A stretch of 64,000 nucleotides of DNA from Pseudorhodoferax sp. Leaf265 (lineage in GTDB: Bacteria; Pseudomonadota; Gammaproteobacteria; Burkholderiales; Burkholderiaceae_C): positions 62,789 through 126,788 of the forward strand of contig NZ_LMMT01000040.1 of assembly GCF_001422365.1 (NCBI RefSeq). The letters are read 5' to 3'. The translations under genes and the position numbers were made by a program. This document shows, piece after piece, positions 36,311 to 48,028 of this stretch. The notes under the pieces are model-generated. The model was not told the origin of the DNA and ran no database searches. It saw nothing but the letters and a program-made list of their open reading frames with translations. Each line of letters begins with the position of its first letter. Positions within the stretch are counted from its first letter, which is position 1.

Positions 36311-37218
36311 GCGCGCGGCACCAGGAAGTGCGCGGTCAGCTGCGCCTCGGCCGAGCCGGGCTCTGGCGTGTGGCGGTAGGACCAGGCCGCCTGCGGCGGC
36401 ATCGACAGCAGGATGGACTCGGTGCGCCCACCCGACTGCAGACCGAAGTGCGTGCCGCGGTCCCAGACCAGGTTGAACTCCACGTAGCGTCCGCGCCGAT
36501 ACAGCTGGAAGGCGCGCTCGCGCTCGCCATAGGCCATGCCCCTGCGGCGCTCCAGGATGGGCAGGTAGGCGCCCAGGAAGGCCGCGCCCACGGCCTGGGT
36601 CATGGCCTGGCTGCGCACCATGCCGAGCTCGGAGAAGTCGTCGAAGAACACGCCGCCGATGCCGCGTGCTTCCTGCCGGTGCTTCAAGAAGAAGTATTCG
36701 TCGCACCACTGCTTGAAGCGCGGGTACTTGTCGTCGCCATAGGGCGCGAGCGCATCGCGGCAGACCTGGTGGAAGTGGCGCGCGTCGTCTTCGAAGCCGT
36801 AGATGGGCGTGAGGTCCATGCCGCCGCCGAACCAGCACACCGGCACCTCGCCAGGATGGCCGGCCGCGATCATGCGCACGTTCATGTGCACGGTGGGCGC
36901 GAAAGGGTTGCGCGGGTGGAACACCAGCGAAACGCCCATGGCCTCGAACGGCGCACCCGCCAGTTGCGGGCGGTGCTGCGTGGCCGAGGGCGGCAGCTTG
37001 GGACCGCGCACATGCGAGAAGCCGCAGCCCGCACGTTCGAACACGGCACCGTTCTCCAGGATGCGCGTGACGCCCTCGCCCTGCAGCACCTCGTCGGGGC
37101 CCTTGGTCCAGGGGTCGGTCACGAAGCGGCCGCCATCCACCGCGGCGACGGCGCTGCAGATTTCCTCCTGCAGGCCGCGCAGCCAGGCCGCGAACTGTGC
37201 AGCGGCGCCGGCCGTCAT
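36301..37218 (-). CDS. hemF: Oxygen-dependent coproporphyrinogen III oxidase
   Basis: HemF decarboxylates two propionates of coproporphyrinogen III using O2. The 305-residue protein keeps [10 protein letters not shown], the signature [20 protein letters not shown], and [14 protein letters not shown] with [10 protein letters not shown]. An O2-dependent enzyme agrees with the aerobic cob pathway elsewhere in the window. It overlaps purD by 4 nt (ATGA) upstream and nadD downstream. Confidence 0.97.
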   Translation of the reverse strand: MTAGAAAQFAAWLRGLQEEICSAVAAVDGGRFVTDPWTKGPDEVLQGEGVTRILENGAVFERAGCGFSHVRGPKLPPSATQHRPQLAGAPFEAMGVSLVFHPRNPFAPTVHMNVRMIAAGHPGEVPVCWFGGGMDLTPIYGFEDDARHFHQVCRDALAPYGDDKYPRFKQWCDEYFFLKHRQEARGIGGVFFDDFSELGMVRSQAMTQAVGAAFLGAYLPILERRRGMAYGERERAFQLYRRGRYVEFNLVWDRGTHFGLQSGGRTESILLSMPPQAAWSYRHTPEPGSAEAQLTAHFLVPRAWI

Positions 37219-38507
37219 TTCGCGGCGCGGTGGCCGATGTCGCGGCGGTACTGCATGCCGTCGAACTGGATGCCGCGCACGACCTCGTAGGCGCGTTGCT
37301 GGGCCAGCTTGACCTTGTCGGCCAGCACGGTCACGCACAGCACGCGGCCGCCGCTCACGCGCACGGTACCGTCGGCGTCGCGCTCGGTACCGGCGTGGAA
37401 CACCACCGCGTCGGGCTCGGCAGCCGGCAGGCCGGTGACCGCATCGCCCTTGCGCGGCGTCAGCGGATAACCGTGGGCGGCCAGCACCACGCCCAGCGCG
37501 ATGCGGCGGTCCCACTCGAGCTCGACCTGGTCGAGCTTGCCATGCGGGCCGGGCTCGGTGGCGGCCCAGAGCACCTCGAACAGGTCGGACTTCAGGCGCA
37601 TCAGCAGCGGCTGGGTCTCGGGGTCGCCCAGGCGGCAGTTGAACTCCAGCGTCTTGGGCCGGCCCTGGGCGTCGATCATGAGGCCAGCGTACAGGAAGCC
37701 GGTGTAGGCGATGCCGTCCTTCTCCATGCCGCGGATGGTCGGCAGGATGATCTCGCGCATGGCGCGCGCGTGCACGTCGGCCGTGACCACGGGCGCCGGC
37801 GAATAGGCGCCCATGCCGCCCGTGTTCGGGCCCTGGTCGCCGTCCTGCAGGCGCTTGTGGTCCTGGCTGGTGGCCAGGGCGGTCACGTTCTTGCCGTCGC
37901 ACAGCACGATGAAGCTGGCTTCCTCGCCCGCCAGGAACTCCTCGATCACCACGCGCGCGCCGCCTGCGTTGTGCGCCACGCCCAGCGTGTTGTCCACCAG
38001 CATGAAGTCGATGGCCTCGTGGGCCTCGGCCAGCGTGGTGGCCACGACCACGCCCTTGCCGGCCGCCAGGCCGTCGGCCTTGACCACGATGGGCGCGCCC
38101 TTGGCGTCCACGTAGGCATGGGCCTGCGCCGGATCGCTGAAGGTCTGGTACTCGGCCGTCGGGATGCCGTGGCGCTGCATGAAGGCCTTGGAGAAGGCCT
38201 TGGAGCTTTCCAGCTGGGCGGCGGCCCTGGTCGGGCCGAACACGCGCAGGCCGTGGGCACGGAATTCGTCCACCACGCCGGCGGCCAGGGGACCCTCGGG
38301 GCCGACCACGGCGAGCGCGATGTGTTCCTTCTGCGCCCATTCGCGCAGCGCCACCACGTCGGTGATGGGCAGGTTGACGAGCCGCTCGTCCAGCGCCGTG
38401 CCGCCGTTGCCGGGCGCCACGTAGACGCGCGTGACGCGGGAAGACTGCGCCAGTTTCCAGGCCAGTGCATGTTCGCGGCCACCGCCGCCGATCACCAATA
38501 CTTTCAT
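37215..38507 (-). CDS. purD: Phosphoribosylamine-glycine ligase
   Basis: PurD is the second step of purine synthesis, an ATP-grasp enzyme. The 430-residue protein starts [20 protein letters not shown] and contains [16 protein letters not shown], the PurD signature [12 protein letters not shown] and the final RDIGHRA. Four-nt overlaps on both sides (yebC and hemF) make yebC-purD-hemF-nadD-rsfS one tightly coupled transcription unit. Confidence 0.98.
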   Translation of the reverse strand: MKVLVIGGGGREHALAWKLAQSSRVTRVYVAPGNGGTALDERLVNLPITDVVALREWAQKEHIALAVVGPEGPLAAGVVDEFRAHGLRVFGPTRAAAQLESSKAFSKAFMQRHGIPTAEYQTFSDPAQAHAYVDAKGAPIVVKADGLAAGKGVVVATTLAEAHEAIDFMLVDNTLGVAHNAGGARVVIEEFLAGEEASFIVLCDGKNVTALATSQDHKRLQDGDQGPNTGGMGAYSPAPVVTADVHARAMREIILPTIRGMEKDGIAYTGFLYAGLMIDAQGRPKTLEFNCRLGDPETQPLLMRLKSDLFEVLWAATEPGPHGKLDQVELEWDRRIALGVVLAAHGYPLTPRKGDAVTGLPAAEPDAVVFHAGTERDADGTVRVSGGRVLCVTVLADKVKLAQQRAYEVVRGIQFDGMQYRRDIGHRAAK

Positions 38508-39223
38508 AGCGCCCCGTTGTGGTAGACGTTCTGCACGTCGTCCAGATCTTCCAGGACGTCGATGAGTTTCTGCATGCGTTCGGCGTCTTCGCCGCTCAGT
38601 TCGATGGTGTTCTCGGCACGCATCGTCACCTCGGCCAGTTCCGGCTGGAAGCCGGCGGCCTCCAGCGCATTCTTGACCTTCTCGAACTCCGGGTAAGGCG
38701 TCAGCACCTCGATGGCGCCGTCCGCGTCGGTGATCACATCGTCGGCGCCGGCCTCCAGTGCCACCTCCATGACCTTGTCCTCGTCGGCGCCAGGCGCCAG
38801 CACGATCTGGCCGCAGTGCCTGAACTGGAAGGCCACCGAGCCGTTGGTGCCCATGTTGCCGCCGTACTTGCTGAAGGCGTGCCGCACCTCGGCCACGGTG
38901 CGCACGTGGTTGTCGGTCATGGTGTCGACGATGATGGCCGCGCCCGCGATGCCGTAGCCTTCGTAGCGGATTTCCTCGTAGTGCACGCCTTCGGCATTGC
39001 CCGTGGCCTTGTCGATGTTGTACTTGACGCGGTCGGCCGGCATGTTGGCCGCCTTGGCCTTGTCCACGGCCAGCCGCAGGCGCGGGTTGGCGGACAGATC
39101 GCCGCCGCCCTGGCGGGCCGCGACCGTGATCTCACGGATGATGCGCGTCCAGATCTTGCCCCGCTTTTCGTCCTGCCTGCCCTTGCGGTGCTGGATGTTC
39201 GCCCATTTGCTGTGTCCGGCCAC
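38504..39223 (-). CDS. yebC: YebC/PmpR-family regulatory protein
   Basis: The 239-residue protein begins [20 protein letters not shown], the invariant YebC start. It keeps [20 protein letters not shown] and [20 protein letters not shown]. The family has been described as transcription regulators and, for some members, as factors that help ribosomes through polyproline stretches. It is the first gene of the yebC-purD-hemF-nadD-rsfS-rlmH-maf string. Confidence 0.97.
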   Translation of the reverse strand: MAGHSKWANIQHRKGRQDEKRGKIWTRIIREITVAARQGGGDLSANPRLRLAVDKAKAANMPADRVKYNIDKATGNAEGVHYEEIRYEGYGIAGAAIIVDTMTDNHVRTVAEVRHAFSKYGGNMGTNGSVAFQFRHCGQIVLAPGADEDKVMEVALEAGADDVITDADGAIEVLTPYPEFEKVKNALEAAGFQPELAEVTMRAENTIELSGEDAERMQKLIDVLEDLDDVQNVYHNGAL

Positions 39224-39294
39224 GAAGAATCCTTCTATCGGTCTGATTTAATCTCGGGCGCGGATTTTACTTTTCGATTGAAGGACACCCAGCC
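39224..39294. promoter_or_regulatory. Divergent promoter region yebC / HerA-like ATPase
   Basis: This 71-bp gap is distinctly A+T-richer than the flanks (GATTTAATC, GGATTTTACTTTTCGATTG). It must hold both promoters. TTTAAT and its reverse complement can serve as -10 elements, but -35 boxes are not clear. AAGGA before 39295 is the ribosome-binding site of the plus-strand gene. Confidence 0.4.
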
Positions 39295-40818
39295 ATGGCC
39301 GAGCCGCTCGTGATCGCCAAGAACGCCAACACCCAGTGCGAGCTGCTGCCGGGCCTGGCCAATCGGCACGGTTTGATCACCGGCGCCACGGGCACCGGCA
39401 AGACGGTTTCGCTGCAGACGCTGGCCGAGAATTTTTCGAAGATCGGCGTGCCGGTGTTCATGGCCGACGTCAAGGGCGACCTCACCGGCATCAGCCAGGC
39501 TGGCACCCCCAACGCCAAGATGGCGGCCATTCTGGCCGAGCGCGGCATCGAAGCACCGACACCGCTGGCCTGCCCCGTGCAGCTGTGGGACGTGTTCGGT
39601 GCGCAAGGCCACCCGGTGCGCGCCACCGTCTCCGACATGGGGCCGCTGCTGCTGGCGCGCATGCTCAACCTCAACGAGACCCAGGCCGGCGTGCTGAACC
39701 TGGTGTTCAAGATCGCCGACGACAGCGGCATGCTGCTGCTGGACCTCAAAGACCTGCGCGCCATGCTGCAGCACGTGGGCGACAACGCCAAGAGCTTCAC
39801 CACCGAGTACGGCAACATCAGCGCCGCCAGCGTGGGCGCGATCCAGCGCGGCCTGCTGCAGATCGAGGGCCAGGGCGGCGACCAGTTCTTCGGCGAGCCC
39901 ATGCTGGACATCGCAGACTTCATGCAGACCGATGACAACGGCCACGGCATGGTCAACGTGCTGGCGGCCGACAAGCTCATGAATTCGCCGCGGCTGTACG
40001 CCACCTTCCTGCTGTGGCTGCTGTCCGAACTGTTCGAGCAGTTGCCCGAGATCGGCGACCCCGACAAGCCCAAGCTGGTGTTCTTCTTCGACGAGGCCCA
40101 CCTGCTGTTCAACGAGGCGCCCAAGGTGCTCATCGAGCGCATCGAGCTCGTGGTCCGGCTGGTGCGCTCCAAGGGCGTGGGCGTGTACTTCGTGACGCAG
40201 AACCCGCTAGACATTCCCGACACCGTGCTGGCGCAGCTGGGCAACCGCGTGCAGCATGCGCTGCGGGCCTTCACGCCGCGCGACCAGAAGGCCGTCAAGG
40301 CGACAGCCTCCACCATGCGGCAAAAGCCAGGCCTGGATATCGAGGCCGCGATCACCGAGCTGGCCGTGGGCGAGGCCCTGGTCAGCCTGCTCGACGCCAA
40401 GGGCCGCCCCGGCATCACGGAGCGCGTCTACATGCTGCCGCCGGGCAGCCAGGTCGGGCCGATCACGCCGCAGCAGCGCCAGGCGCTGATCGCCAGCTCG
40501 CTGGTGGCCGGCGTCTACGAGAAGGTGGTCGACCGCGAATCCGCCTACGAGAAGCTCAAGGGCCGCGCCGAGGACGCCGCGGCCGGTGCAGCCGACGCCA
40601 AGGCCACGGCCGGTGCGCGCCAGGATGCTGGCGGCAACAGCACGATGATGGACGGCCTCAACGACCTGCTGTTCGGCTCCACGGGCCCGCGCGGCGGCAA
40701 GCGCGACGGCCTGGTGCAGACCATGGCCAAGTCCACCATGCGCACCATGGGCACCAAGATCGGCAACGAGATCCTGCGCGGCGTGCTGGGCGGCATCTTC
40801 GGCGGCCGCAAGCGCTGA
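39295..40818 (+). CDS. HerA/YjgR-like ATPase (DUF853)
   Basis: This 507-residue P-loop ATPase has Walker [11 protein letters not shown] near residue 30 and Walker [14 protein letters not shown] near residue 265. It also shows the family block [20 protein letters not shown]. The C-terminus is a linker and a glycine-rich amphipathic end ([20 protein letters not shown]). The family (DUF853, YjgR) is related to HerA/FtsK helicases but acts without a known nuclease partner; its role is not established. The downstream membrane gene begins 5 bp after the stop. Confidence 0.9.
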   Translation: MAEPLVIAKNANTQCELLPGLANRHGLITGATGTGKTVSLQTLAENFSKIGVPVFMADVKGDLTGISQAGTPNAKMAAILAERGIEAPTPLACPVQLWDVFGAQGHPVRATVSDMGPLLLARMLNLNETQAGVLNLVFKIADDSGMLLLDLKDLRAMLQHVGDNAKSFTTEYGNISAASVGAIQRGLLQIEGQGGDQFFGEPMLDIADFMQTDDNGHGMVNVLAADKLMNSPRLYATFLLWLLSELFEQLPEIGDPDKPKLVFFFDEAHLLFNEAPKVLIERIELVVRLVRSKGVGVYFVTQNPLDIPDTVLAQLGNRVQHALRAFTPRDQKAVKATASTMRQKPGLDIEAAITELAVGEALVSLLDAKGRPGITERVYMLPPGSQVGPITPQQRQALIASSLVAGVYEKVVDRESAYEKLKGRAEDAAAGAADAKATAGARQDAGGNSTMMDGLNDLLFGSTGPRGGKRDGLVQTMAKSTMRTMGTKIGNEILRGVLGGIFGGRKR

Positions 40819-40822
40819 CGCC

Positions 40823-41887
40823 TTGGATTCCCTGACCCAGGTCGTGCTGGGCGGCAGCGTGGCCGCCATGGCCGTGCCCGCCGCCCATCGCCGCCGCGCC
40901 CTGCTGGCCGGCGCCGTGCTGGGCACCCTGCCCGACCTCGACAGCTTTCCCATGCGCTGGATGGGCGTGGACGCCGTCACGCTGGTCACCTGGCACAGGG
41001 GGCCTTCGCACGCCCTGCCCGTGCTGGCGCTGTTCGGCCTGCTGCTGTGGTTGCTGCTCAGGCGCTGCTGGTCGCCCGTGCGCGATGCACCCGGCCGCTG
41101 GCTGCTCGCGGTCTGGCTCGCGCTGCTCACGCATCCGCTGCTGGACGCCTTCACGGTCTACGGCACGCAGCTGTGGTGGCCACTGCCACCGCAGCCCACC
41201 ATGTGGTCCAGCGTGTTCATCATCGACCCGGCCTACACGCTGCCGCTGCTCGTGGCCTTCGTCGCCGTGCTGGCCGTGGGCGGGCAGCCCGTGGCGCGCG
41301 GTTTCCTGGCCTGGGGCCTGGTGCTGTCCAGCGCCTACCTGGGCTGGTCGCTGCTGGCCAAGACGCTGGTCGACCGCGAAGCCCGCGCCGCGCTGGCCGC
41401 GCAGGGCCTGGCCGGTGCGCCCTTCTTCTCCACACCCACGCCGTTCAACACGCTGCTGTGGCGCGTCGTCGCGTTGACGCCGGACGGCATGCTGGAAGGC
41501 TACCGCTCACTGCCGGTGGACCGCGGCCCGCTGCGCTTCACGCGCCACACCGGCGAGACGGCCGCGCTGCAGGCCTTGGCCCAGACCCCGGCCGTCGCGC
41601 GGCTGCGCTGGTTCGCAAGCGGCTTCCTGCTTGCCAACGCCGAGGGCGACAGCCTGCTGCTGTCGGACCTGCGCATGGGTGCGGCGCCGTTCTACAGCTT
41701 CCGCTACCGCATCGCCGAACGCGCAGGGCCGCGGGCGCCCTGGACACCGGTCACGCCCACCACCGTGCCTGCACCGGCCGAAGCGCGCGGCATCGTCGTG
41801 CGCGGCACCTGGCACCGGCTCTGGCACGAGCCAGCGGCGTCCGAGCCGCCCTTCTCATTCACCCGTTTCACCCTACCCCCACCCTGA
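40823..41887 (+). CDS. YdjM/DUF457-type membrane-bound metal-dependent hydrolase
   Basis: This 354-residue protein has the YdjM core in its first 190 residues: MDSLTQVVLGGSVAAMAV, GTLPDLDSFP, WHRGPSHALPVLALF and THPLLDAFTVYG, with several membrane helices between. The conserved His and Asp residues suggest a metal site. The last ~150 residues form a soluble domain with beta character. It starts at TTG 40823, the only codon that gives the family's normal N-terminus. YdjM is LexA-regulated in Escherichia coli; no SOS box is seen here. Confidence 0.88.
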   Translation: MDSLTQVVLGGSVAAMAVPAAHRRRALLAGAVLGTLPDLDSFPMRWMGVDAVTLVTWHRGPSHALPVLALFGLLLWLLLRRCWSPVRDAPGRWLLAVWLALLTHPLLDAFTVYGTQLWWPLPPQPTMWSSVFIIDPAYTLPLLVAFVAVLAVGGQPVARGFLAWGLVLSSAYLGWSLLAKTLVDREARAALAAQGLAGAPFFSTPTPFNTLLWRVVALTPDGMLEGYRSLPVDRGPLRFTRHTGETAALQALAQTPAVARLRWFASGFLLANAEGDSLLLSDLRMGAAPFYSFRYRIAERAGPRAPWTPVTPTTVPAPAEARGIVVRGTWHRLWHEPAASEPPFSFTRFTLPPP

Positions 41888-41937
41888 CGGACACACACCA
41901 TGGATCGCCTGTTGACCACACGCAAGGAGACGCTGGC

Positions 41938-43416
41938 ATGACGCTCGCGATGTCCTGGGACGAATGGACCGCCCACGACGGCACGGCCCTGGCCGCGCGC
42001 GTGCGCGCCGGCGAACTGACGCCCGCCGAGCTCGCGGCCCAGGCCGCGGCCGGCATCGCGCTGACCAACGGCCCGACCAGCGCCGTGGTCGAGGTCTTCG
42101 ACGACGTCGTCGAAGACCCACTGAAGGACGGCATGAACCCGACCGGCGTCTTCGCCGGCCTGCCCTACCTCATGAAGGACCTGGGGCCCACGCTCAAGGG
42201 CCGGCTGCAGGAGATGGGCTCCAAGCTCATGCAGGGCAACCGCGCCAGCGCCGACAGCTTCCTCGCGGGCAAGCTGCGCCAGGCCGGGCTCAACATCATC
42301 GGCCGCACGACCACGCCCGAGTTCGGCGTCTGCAGCTCGGTCGAGAACGACTTGTTCGTCACGCGCAATCCCTGGAACCTGGACTACACGACCTGCGGCT
42401 CCTCGGCCGGCTCGGCCGCCATGGTGGCGGCCGGCGTGGTGCCCATCGCCCATGCGACGGACGGCGGCGGCTCCATCCGCATTCCGGCCGGCGTCAACGG
42501 CGCGATCGGCCTCAAATGCTCGCGCGGCGTGTTCTCGATCGCGCCGAATCTGTCGGACCTGTCCGGCCTGGTCTCCACCCAGGGCGCCATCAGCCGCAGC
42601 GTGCGTGACATGGCCAGCTTCGTGGACCATTGCCGCGGCGGCGCGCCGGGCGAGTTCATGCCCTACTGGACCGCGCCCGAACCCTATGCCGACCTCATCC
42701 AGCGTGACCCGGGCCGGCTGCGCATCGCGCTCGTGCACGCATGGGGCGATTTCGCGGCCACGCCGCACATCGCGGCCGAACTCGCGCGCGTGGGCCGCTT
42801 CCTCGAGGGCCTGGGCCACCACGTGGAATGGGCCCAACCGGCCGTGGACATCCGCGCTGCCTTCCAGGCCCAGACCTTCTGCTACATCAGCAACTTCGCG
42901 CAGACCATCGAAACGATGTTGCGCACGCTGGGCCTGGAGCGCCCGCCCGCCGACAAGGTCGAGCCCATCAACATCAAGATCTGGGAGGCCGGCCGCGACG
43001 CGAGCTACGCCGAGCGCTTCCAGATGCAGACCGCGTTCAACAACACGGCGCGCGGCTTCGGCGCCTTCTTCGAGGACTGGGACATCCTGCTCTCGCCCGT
43101 CACCGCGCTGCCGACGCCGCGCGTGGGCACGACAGAGTACCTGACCACCAGCGACAACCCCTCGGTGCACGACTGGTTCGAGAACCTGTGGCGCAACTTC
43201 GCCTACACGCCGATCGCCAACCTGTGCGGCATCCCGGGCATCTCGCTGCCGCTGGCCTGGAACGAGTACGGCCTGCCGCTGGGCATGCACGCGCAGACAC
43301 GCCAGGCCGGCGACGGCCTGCTGCTGCAGCTGGCCGCGCAGATCGAGCGCGCGATCGGCGGGCGCTGGAACGACGGGCGCAAGCCCGGGGTGCACGTCAC
43401 GTCCGACAAGGCCTAG
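41938..43416 (+). CDS. Amidase signature family hydrolase (6-aminohexanoate-cyclic-dimer-hydrolase-like)
   Basis: This 492-residue amidase has the Ser-cisSer-Lys triad Lys80 (LPYLMKDLG), Ser156 (TTCGSSAGSAA) and Ser179 (ATDGGGSIRIPAG). NPWNL before the serine loop and the general layout resemble linear and cyclic amide hydrolases such as NylA more than GatA. AAGGAG precedes ATG 41938. It precedes the uracil-catabolism genes by about 540 bp with one small gene between, so it could hydrolyse an amide or ureide of that pathway, but this is only a context guess. Confidence 0.87.
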   Translation: MTLAMSWDEWTAHDGTALAARVRAGELTPAELAAQAAAGIALTNGPTSAVVEVFDDVVEDPLKDGMNPTGVFAGLPYLMKDLGPTLKGRLQEMGSKLMQGNRASADSFLAGKLRQAGLNIIGRTTTPEFGVCSSVENDLFVTRNPWNLDYTTCGSSAGSAAMVAAGVVPIAHATDGGGSIRIPAGVNGAIGLKCSRGVFSIAPNLSDLSGLVSTQGAISRSVRDMASFVDHCRGGAPGEFMPYWTAPEPYADLIQRDPGRLRIALVHAWGDFAATPHIAAELARVGRFLEGLGHHVEWAQPAVDIRAAFQAQTFCYISNFAQTIETMLRTLGLERPPADKVEPINIKIWEAGRDASYAERFQMQTAFNNTARGFGAFFEDWDILLSPVTALPTPRVGTTEYLTTSDNPSVHDWFENLWRNFAYTPIANLCGIPGISLPLAWNEYGLPLGMHAQTRQAGDGLLLQLAAQIERAIGGRWNDGRKPGVHVTSDKA

Positions 43417-43577
43417 CCGCTTCTCACGCGGCTTTGTTGCATCTGTCATCTGGGCCGATGCGCGGGCTGTCTGCCGTGCGTGCACCGCTGCGCGTTGTGG
43501 TTCCAAGCCAGGCAGATGCCCAGCCCACTCGACCGACTCGGAGTTGCCACGAGTCTTGCTTTTCGGAAGACCGCACC

Positions 43578-43799
43578 ATGAACCGCACCAAGACCCTGAT
43601 CGCCGCTGCCGCCCTGGCCTTCGCCGCTTCGGCCAGCTTCGCCCAGACCCCGGCCGCCGCCCCGGCCGCACCTGCGGCCGCTGCCGCGCCTGCGGATGCC
43701 GCCACCACGGCCAAGCCCGCCAAGAAGACCGTGGCCAAGAAGAAGAGCCACAAGGCCAGCCACGCCGGCAAGAAGGCGACGGCCGCTCCCAAGGCCTGA
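43578..43799 (+). CDS. Secreted Ala/Lys-rich small protein
   Basis: The 73-residue protein has a clear signal peptide (MNRTKTLIAAAALAFAASAS, with cleavage after SFA). The mature part is alanine/proline-rich, then strongly basic (KTVAKKKSHKASHAGKKATA). The composition recalls acid-shock-type periplasmic proteins. It is not otherwise recognised. The 161 bases before it show no other feature. Confidence 0.7.
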   Translation: MNRTKTLIAAAALAFAASASFAQTPAAAPAAPAAAAAPADAATTAKPAKKTVAKKKSHKASHAGKKATAAPKA

Positions 43800-43952
43800 C
43801 CGGCCCGCCGCTGTGGCGCGGATGCACACCGCGCCACGGCATCGCATGCAGAACCCGCCTGCGAGTCGGTATGCTTGGCAGACACCACCATCCGGTGTGC
43901 CAGCAGGCCGGCTGTGCTTCCCCGTGCAGCCGGTCCCTTTCGAGGAACGACC

Positions 43953-45244
<1,292 letters not shown>

Positions 45245-45248
<4 letters not shown>

Positions 45249-46522
45249 CATTCGACGGCACTTCCCTGGCGCAGGACACAGGCCACCCCGAAGGCGCGGC
45301 CACGGCGCTGCGCACCACGCTTGCGGTGCGTGCCCGCGCACGCCAGCTGCTTGAGCGCGCGCGCGTCGGCGCTTCGCGCTGGTTCGTGGTGCACGACGAC
45401 GCATTGCAGACCACGGCGGCCGACGTGGCGGCGCTGACGCGCCAGCGCTACCCCGATCTCAAGATCCCGTTCCACAGCCGCTGGCGCCATTTCGAGGCCG
45501 GTGGCGTGGACCGCAAGGCCGAGCTCGACACCCTGCTCGCGCCGCTGGACCCGCCGGCGCGTGCACGCGCCATGATCGACCTGGCCCTGGTCAGCGTGCT
45601 GCTGGACGCCGGCGCCGGCCCGGACTGGAGCTACCTGGAGACCGCCAGCGGCCAGCGCTTCGCGCGGTCCGAAGGCCTGGGCGTGGCCAGCTGGCATGCC
45701 TTCCTGGGCGGGTTGTTCTCCAGCGACCCCGCGCACCCCTTGCAGGTCGACGCAGCCGGCCTGCGCGGCCTCATTCCCGAGCGGCTGGCACAAGCCTTCC
45801 AGGTCAGCACCTCGAACCCGCTGGTCGGGCTCGAGGGCCGTGTGCTGCTGCTGCGCAAGCTGGGCGAGGCGCTCGCGGCCCAGCCCGAGGTGTTCGGCCC
45901 GCAAGGGCGGCCTGGCGGTCTGTTCGACATGCTGGTCGCGCCGCTGGGGCCGTCCGGCATCGCGCCCACGGCCACCGTGGCCGCGCACGACATCCTGTCG
46001 CAGCTGCTGATGTCGCTGTCGGGCATCTGGCCCGCGCAGAACACCATCGCCACCCAGCCGCTGGGCGACTGCTGGCGCCACGAGGCCGTGACCGGTCCCG
46101 GCCTCACCGCCGGCTGGATGCCGTTCCATAAGCTCTCGCAGTGGCTGACCTACTCGCTGCTCGAACCCTTCCAGTGGGCCGGCGTGCATGTGGACGGCAT
46201 CGACGCACTGACCGGCCTGCCCGAGTACCGCAACGGCGGCCTGTTGCTGGACGCCGGCGTGCTGGCACTGCGCGACCCGGCACTGGCCCAGCGCAGCTGG
46301 CAGCCCGGCGACGAGCTCGTGGTGGAATGGCGGGCCCTGACCGTCGCGCTGCTCGACGAGCTCGCGCCCATCGTGCGCGCGCAGCTCGGCGTGCCGGCGG
46401 CGCAGCTGCCGCTGGCCTGTGTGCTCGAAGGCGGCACCTGGGCCATGGGCCGCGTGCTGGCCCAGCGCTTGCGTGGGGGCTTGCCACCGCTGCACATCGC
46501 CAGCGACGGCACCGTTTTCTAG
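45245..46522 (+). CDS. DUF1688 / URC4-like protein (uracil catabolism)
   Basis: This 425-residue protein matches the DUF1688 family along its length: [60 protein letters not shown] and [14 protein letters not shown]. Its eukaryotic relative URC4 is required for uracil use after URC1 and is thought to act on ribosylurea. The start overlaps the upstream stop by 4 nt, and the gene is followed by upp. The biochemical step in bacteria is inferred. Confidence 0.86.
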
Positions 46523-46551
46523 TTCCACCTCAAACCAATAAAGAAGCCGCC

Positions 46552-47181
46552 ATGTCCAATGTTCACCTGATCGACCACCCCCTGGTGCAGCACAAGCTGA
46601 CGCTGATGCGCCGCAAGGATGCCAGCACCAACACCTTCCGCCGGCTGCTCAACGAGCTGTCCAGCCTGATGGCCTACGAGGTCACGCGCGACATGGCCAT
46701 GCAGGAGATCGAGATCGAGACGCCGCTGGAGACCATGCGCTCCAACGTCATCGACGGCAAGAAGCTGGTGTTCGTGTCCATCCTGCGCGCCGGCAACGGC
46801 ATCCTGGAAGGCATGCTCAACATCGTGCCGGGCGCGCGCGTGGGCCATGTGGGCCTGTACCGCGACCCCAAGACCCTGGTGGCCGTGGAGTACTACTTCA
46901 AGATGCCGTCGGAGATGCACGAGCGCGACATCATCGTCGTCGACCCGATGCTGGCCACCGGCAACTCGGCCAGCGCGGCGGTCGAGCGGCTCAAGGAACT
47001 CAACCCCAAGTCGATCAAGTTCGTCTGCCTGCTGACCTGCCCCGAGGGCATCGCCACCATGCAGAAGGAGCACCCCGACGTGCCGATCTACACCGCCGCG
47101 ATCGACCGCCAGCTCAACGAGCACGGCTACATCCTGCCGGGCCTGGGGGATGCGGGCGACCGCATCTTCGGCACCAAGTAG
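46552..47181 (+). CDS. upp: Uracil phosphoribosyltransferase
   Basis: Upp makes UMP from uracil and PRPP. The 209-residue protein has the PRPP loop [36 protein letters not shown] and the uracil-binding C-terminus [18 protein letters not shown]. In the URC pathway UMP is the entry compound, so upp fits as the first step of the operon despite being third. Confidence 0.98.
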   Translation: MSNVHLIDHPLVQHKLTLMRRKDASTNTFRRLLNELSSLMAYEVTRDMAMQEIEIETPLETMRSNVIDGKKLVFVSILRAGNGILEGMLNIVPGARVGHVGLYRDPKTLVAVEYYFKMPSEMHERDIIVVDPMLATGNSASAAVERLKELNPKSIKFVCLLTCPEGIATMQKEHPDVPIYTAAIDRQLNEHGYILPGLGDAGDRIFGTK

Positions 47182-47194
47182 CCAGGCCATCGCC

Positions 47195-48028
47195 ATGCGC
47201 GGCACCTGCCTGTCTCTGCTCGCAGCGCTGGTCCTGCTGCAAGGTTGCGCCACGCCGTCCACACCCGTGGCCTGCACCAGCGTGGCGTCCAATGCGAGCT
47301 ACACCGGCCCCTACAAGGGCGAGGAGAACCGCCTGACGGCGGCCGACATGGCGCGCGATCTGCTCTGCGCCGAGGCCTTCAAGGCCGCCAAGTACCCGCG
47401 CGGCTTCGTCGTGGTCTATGGCAGCTCGCGCCTGGGCGAGGACAAGGCCGGCGCGCCGCCCACCGACAGCGGCCGGCTCTACCAGGGCGTGCGCCACTTC
47501 GCGGCCGACTGGACGCGCGCGCACGGCGCCAGCTTCCCGATCCTGACCGGCGCCGGCCCCGGCATGATGGAGGCGGTCGCGCGCGGCGCCACCGAGGCCG
47601 GCGGACCCAGCATCGGCTACACCACCTACTACGGCCCCGCGCGCGACAAGGCCGACGCACGGCTCGCGTTCCAGACCTGGCAGGGCCAGCCCATCGTCAG
47701 CGACGGTCTGGTGTTCACCAGCGTGGCCATGCGCGAATCCATGATGGTGCTGCACGCCGCGGCCGTGGTCGTCACGCCCGGCGGCACCGGCACCGAGTGG
47801 GAGATTTACCAGACCGTGGAGTCGATCAAGAGCCGCCAGCTCGACCCGGTGCCGATCTACCTGGTCGGCCCGCGCGCGGTGTACTGGAAAGGCTTCGAGC
47901 AGCGCGTGCAGGAGATGGCCAGACTGGGCACCATCCGCGCCAGCGAGGTCACCGACCTGGTGCGTTTCGTCGAGGACCCGCAGACCCTGGCCGAGGTACT
48001 CGCGCGCGACATGCGGCTGGTGCGCTGA
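47195..48028 (+). CDS. LOG-fold (nucleotide monophosphate nucleosidase-like) lipoprotein
   Basis: The 277-residue protein has a lipoprotein signal peptide (MRGTCLSLLAALVLLQGC, lipidated Cys18). A LOG-type Rossmann domain follows with RGFVVVYGSSRLGED, ILTGAGPGMMEAVARGATEA and PGGTGTEWEIYQTVE; the last two correspond to the PGGxGT..E active site that cleaves nucleoside 5'-monophosphates. Normal LOG proteins are cytoplasmic, so lipidation is odd. It begins 14 bp after upp and may belong to the uracil operon. An ATG further upstream (47150) would remove the signal peptide from the N-terminus and lacks a ribosome-binding site. Confidence 0.8.
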   Translation: MRGTCLSLLAALVLLQGCATPSTPVACTSVASNASYTGPYKGEENRLTAADMARDLLCAEAFKAAKYPRGFVVVYGSSRLGEDKAGAPPTDSGRLYQGVRHFAADWTRAHGASFPILTGAGPGMMEAVARGATEAGGPSIGYTTYYGPARDKADARLAFQTWQGQPIVSDGLVFTSVAMRESMMVLHAAAVVVTPGGTGTEWEIYQTVESIKSRQLDPVPIYLVGPRAVYWKGFEQRVQEMARLGTIRASEVTDLVRFVEDPQTLAEVLARDMRLVR

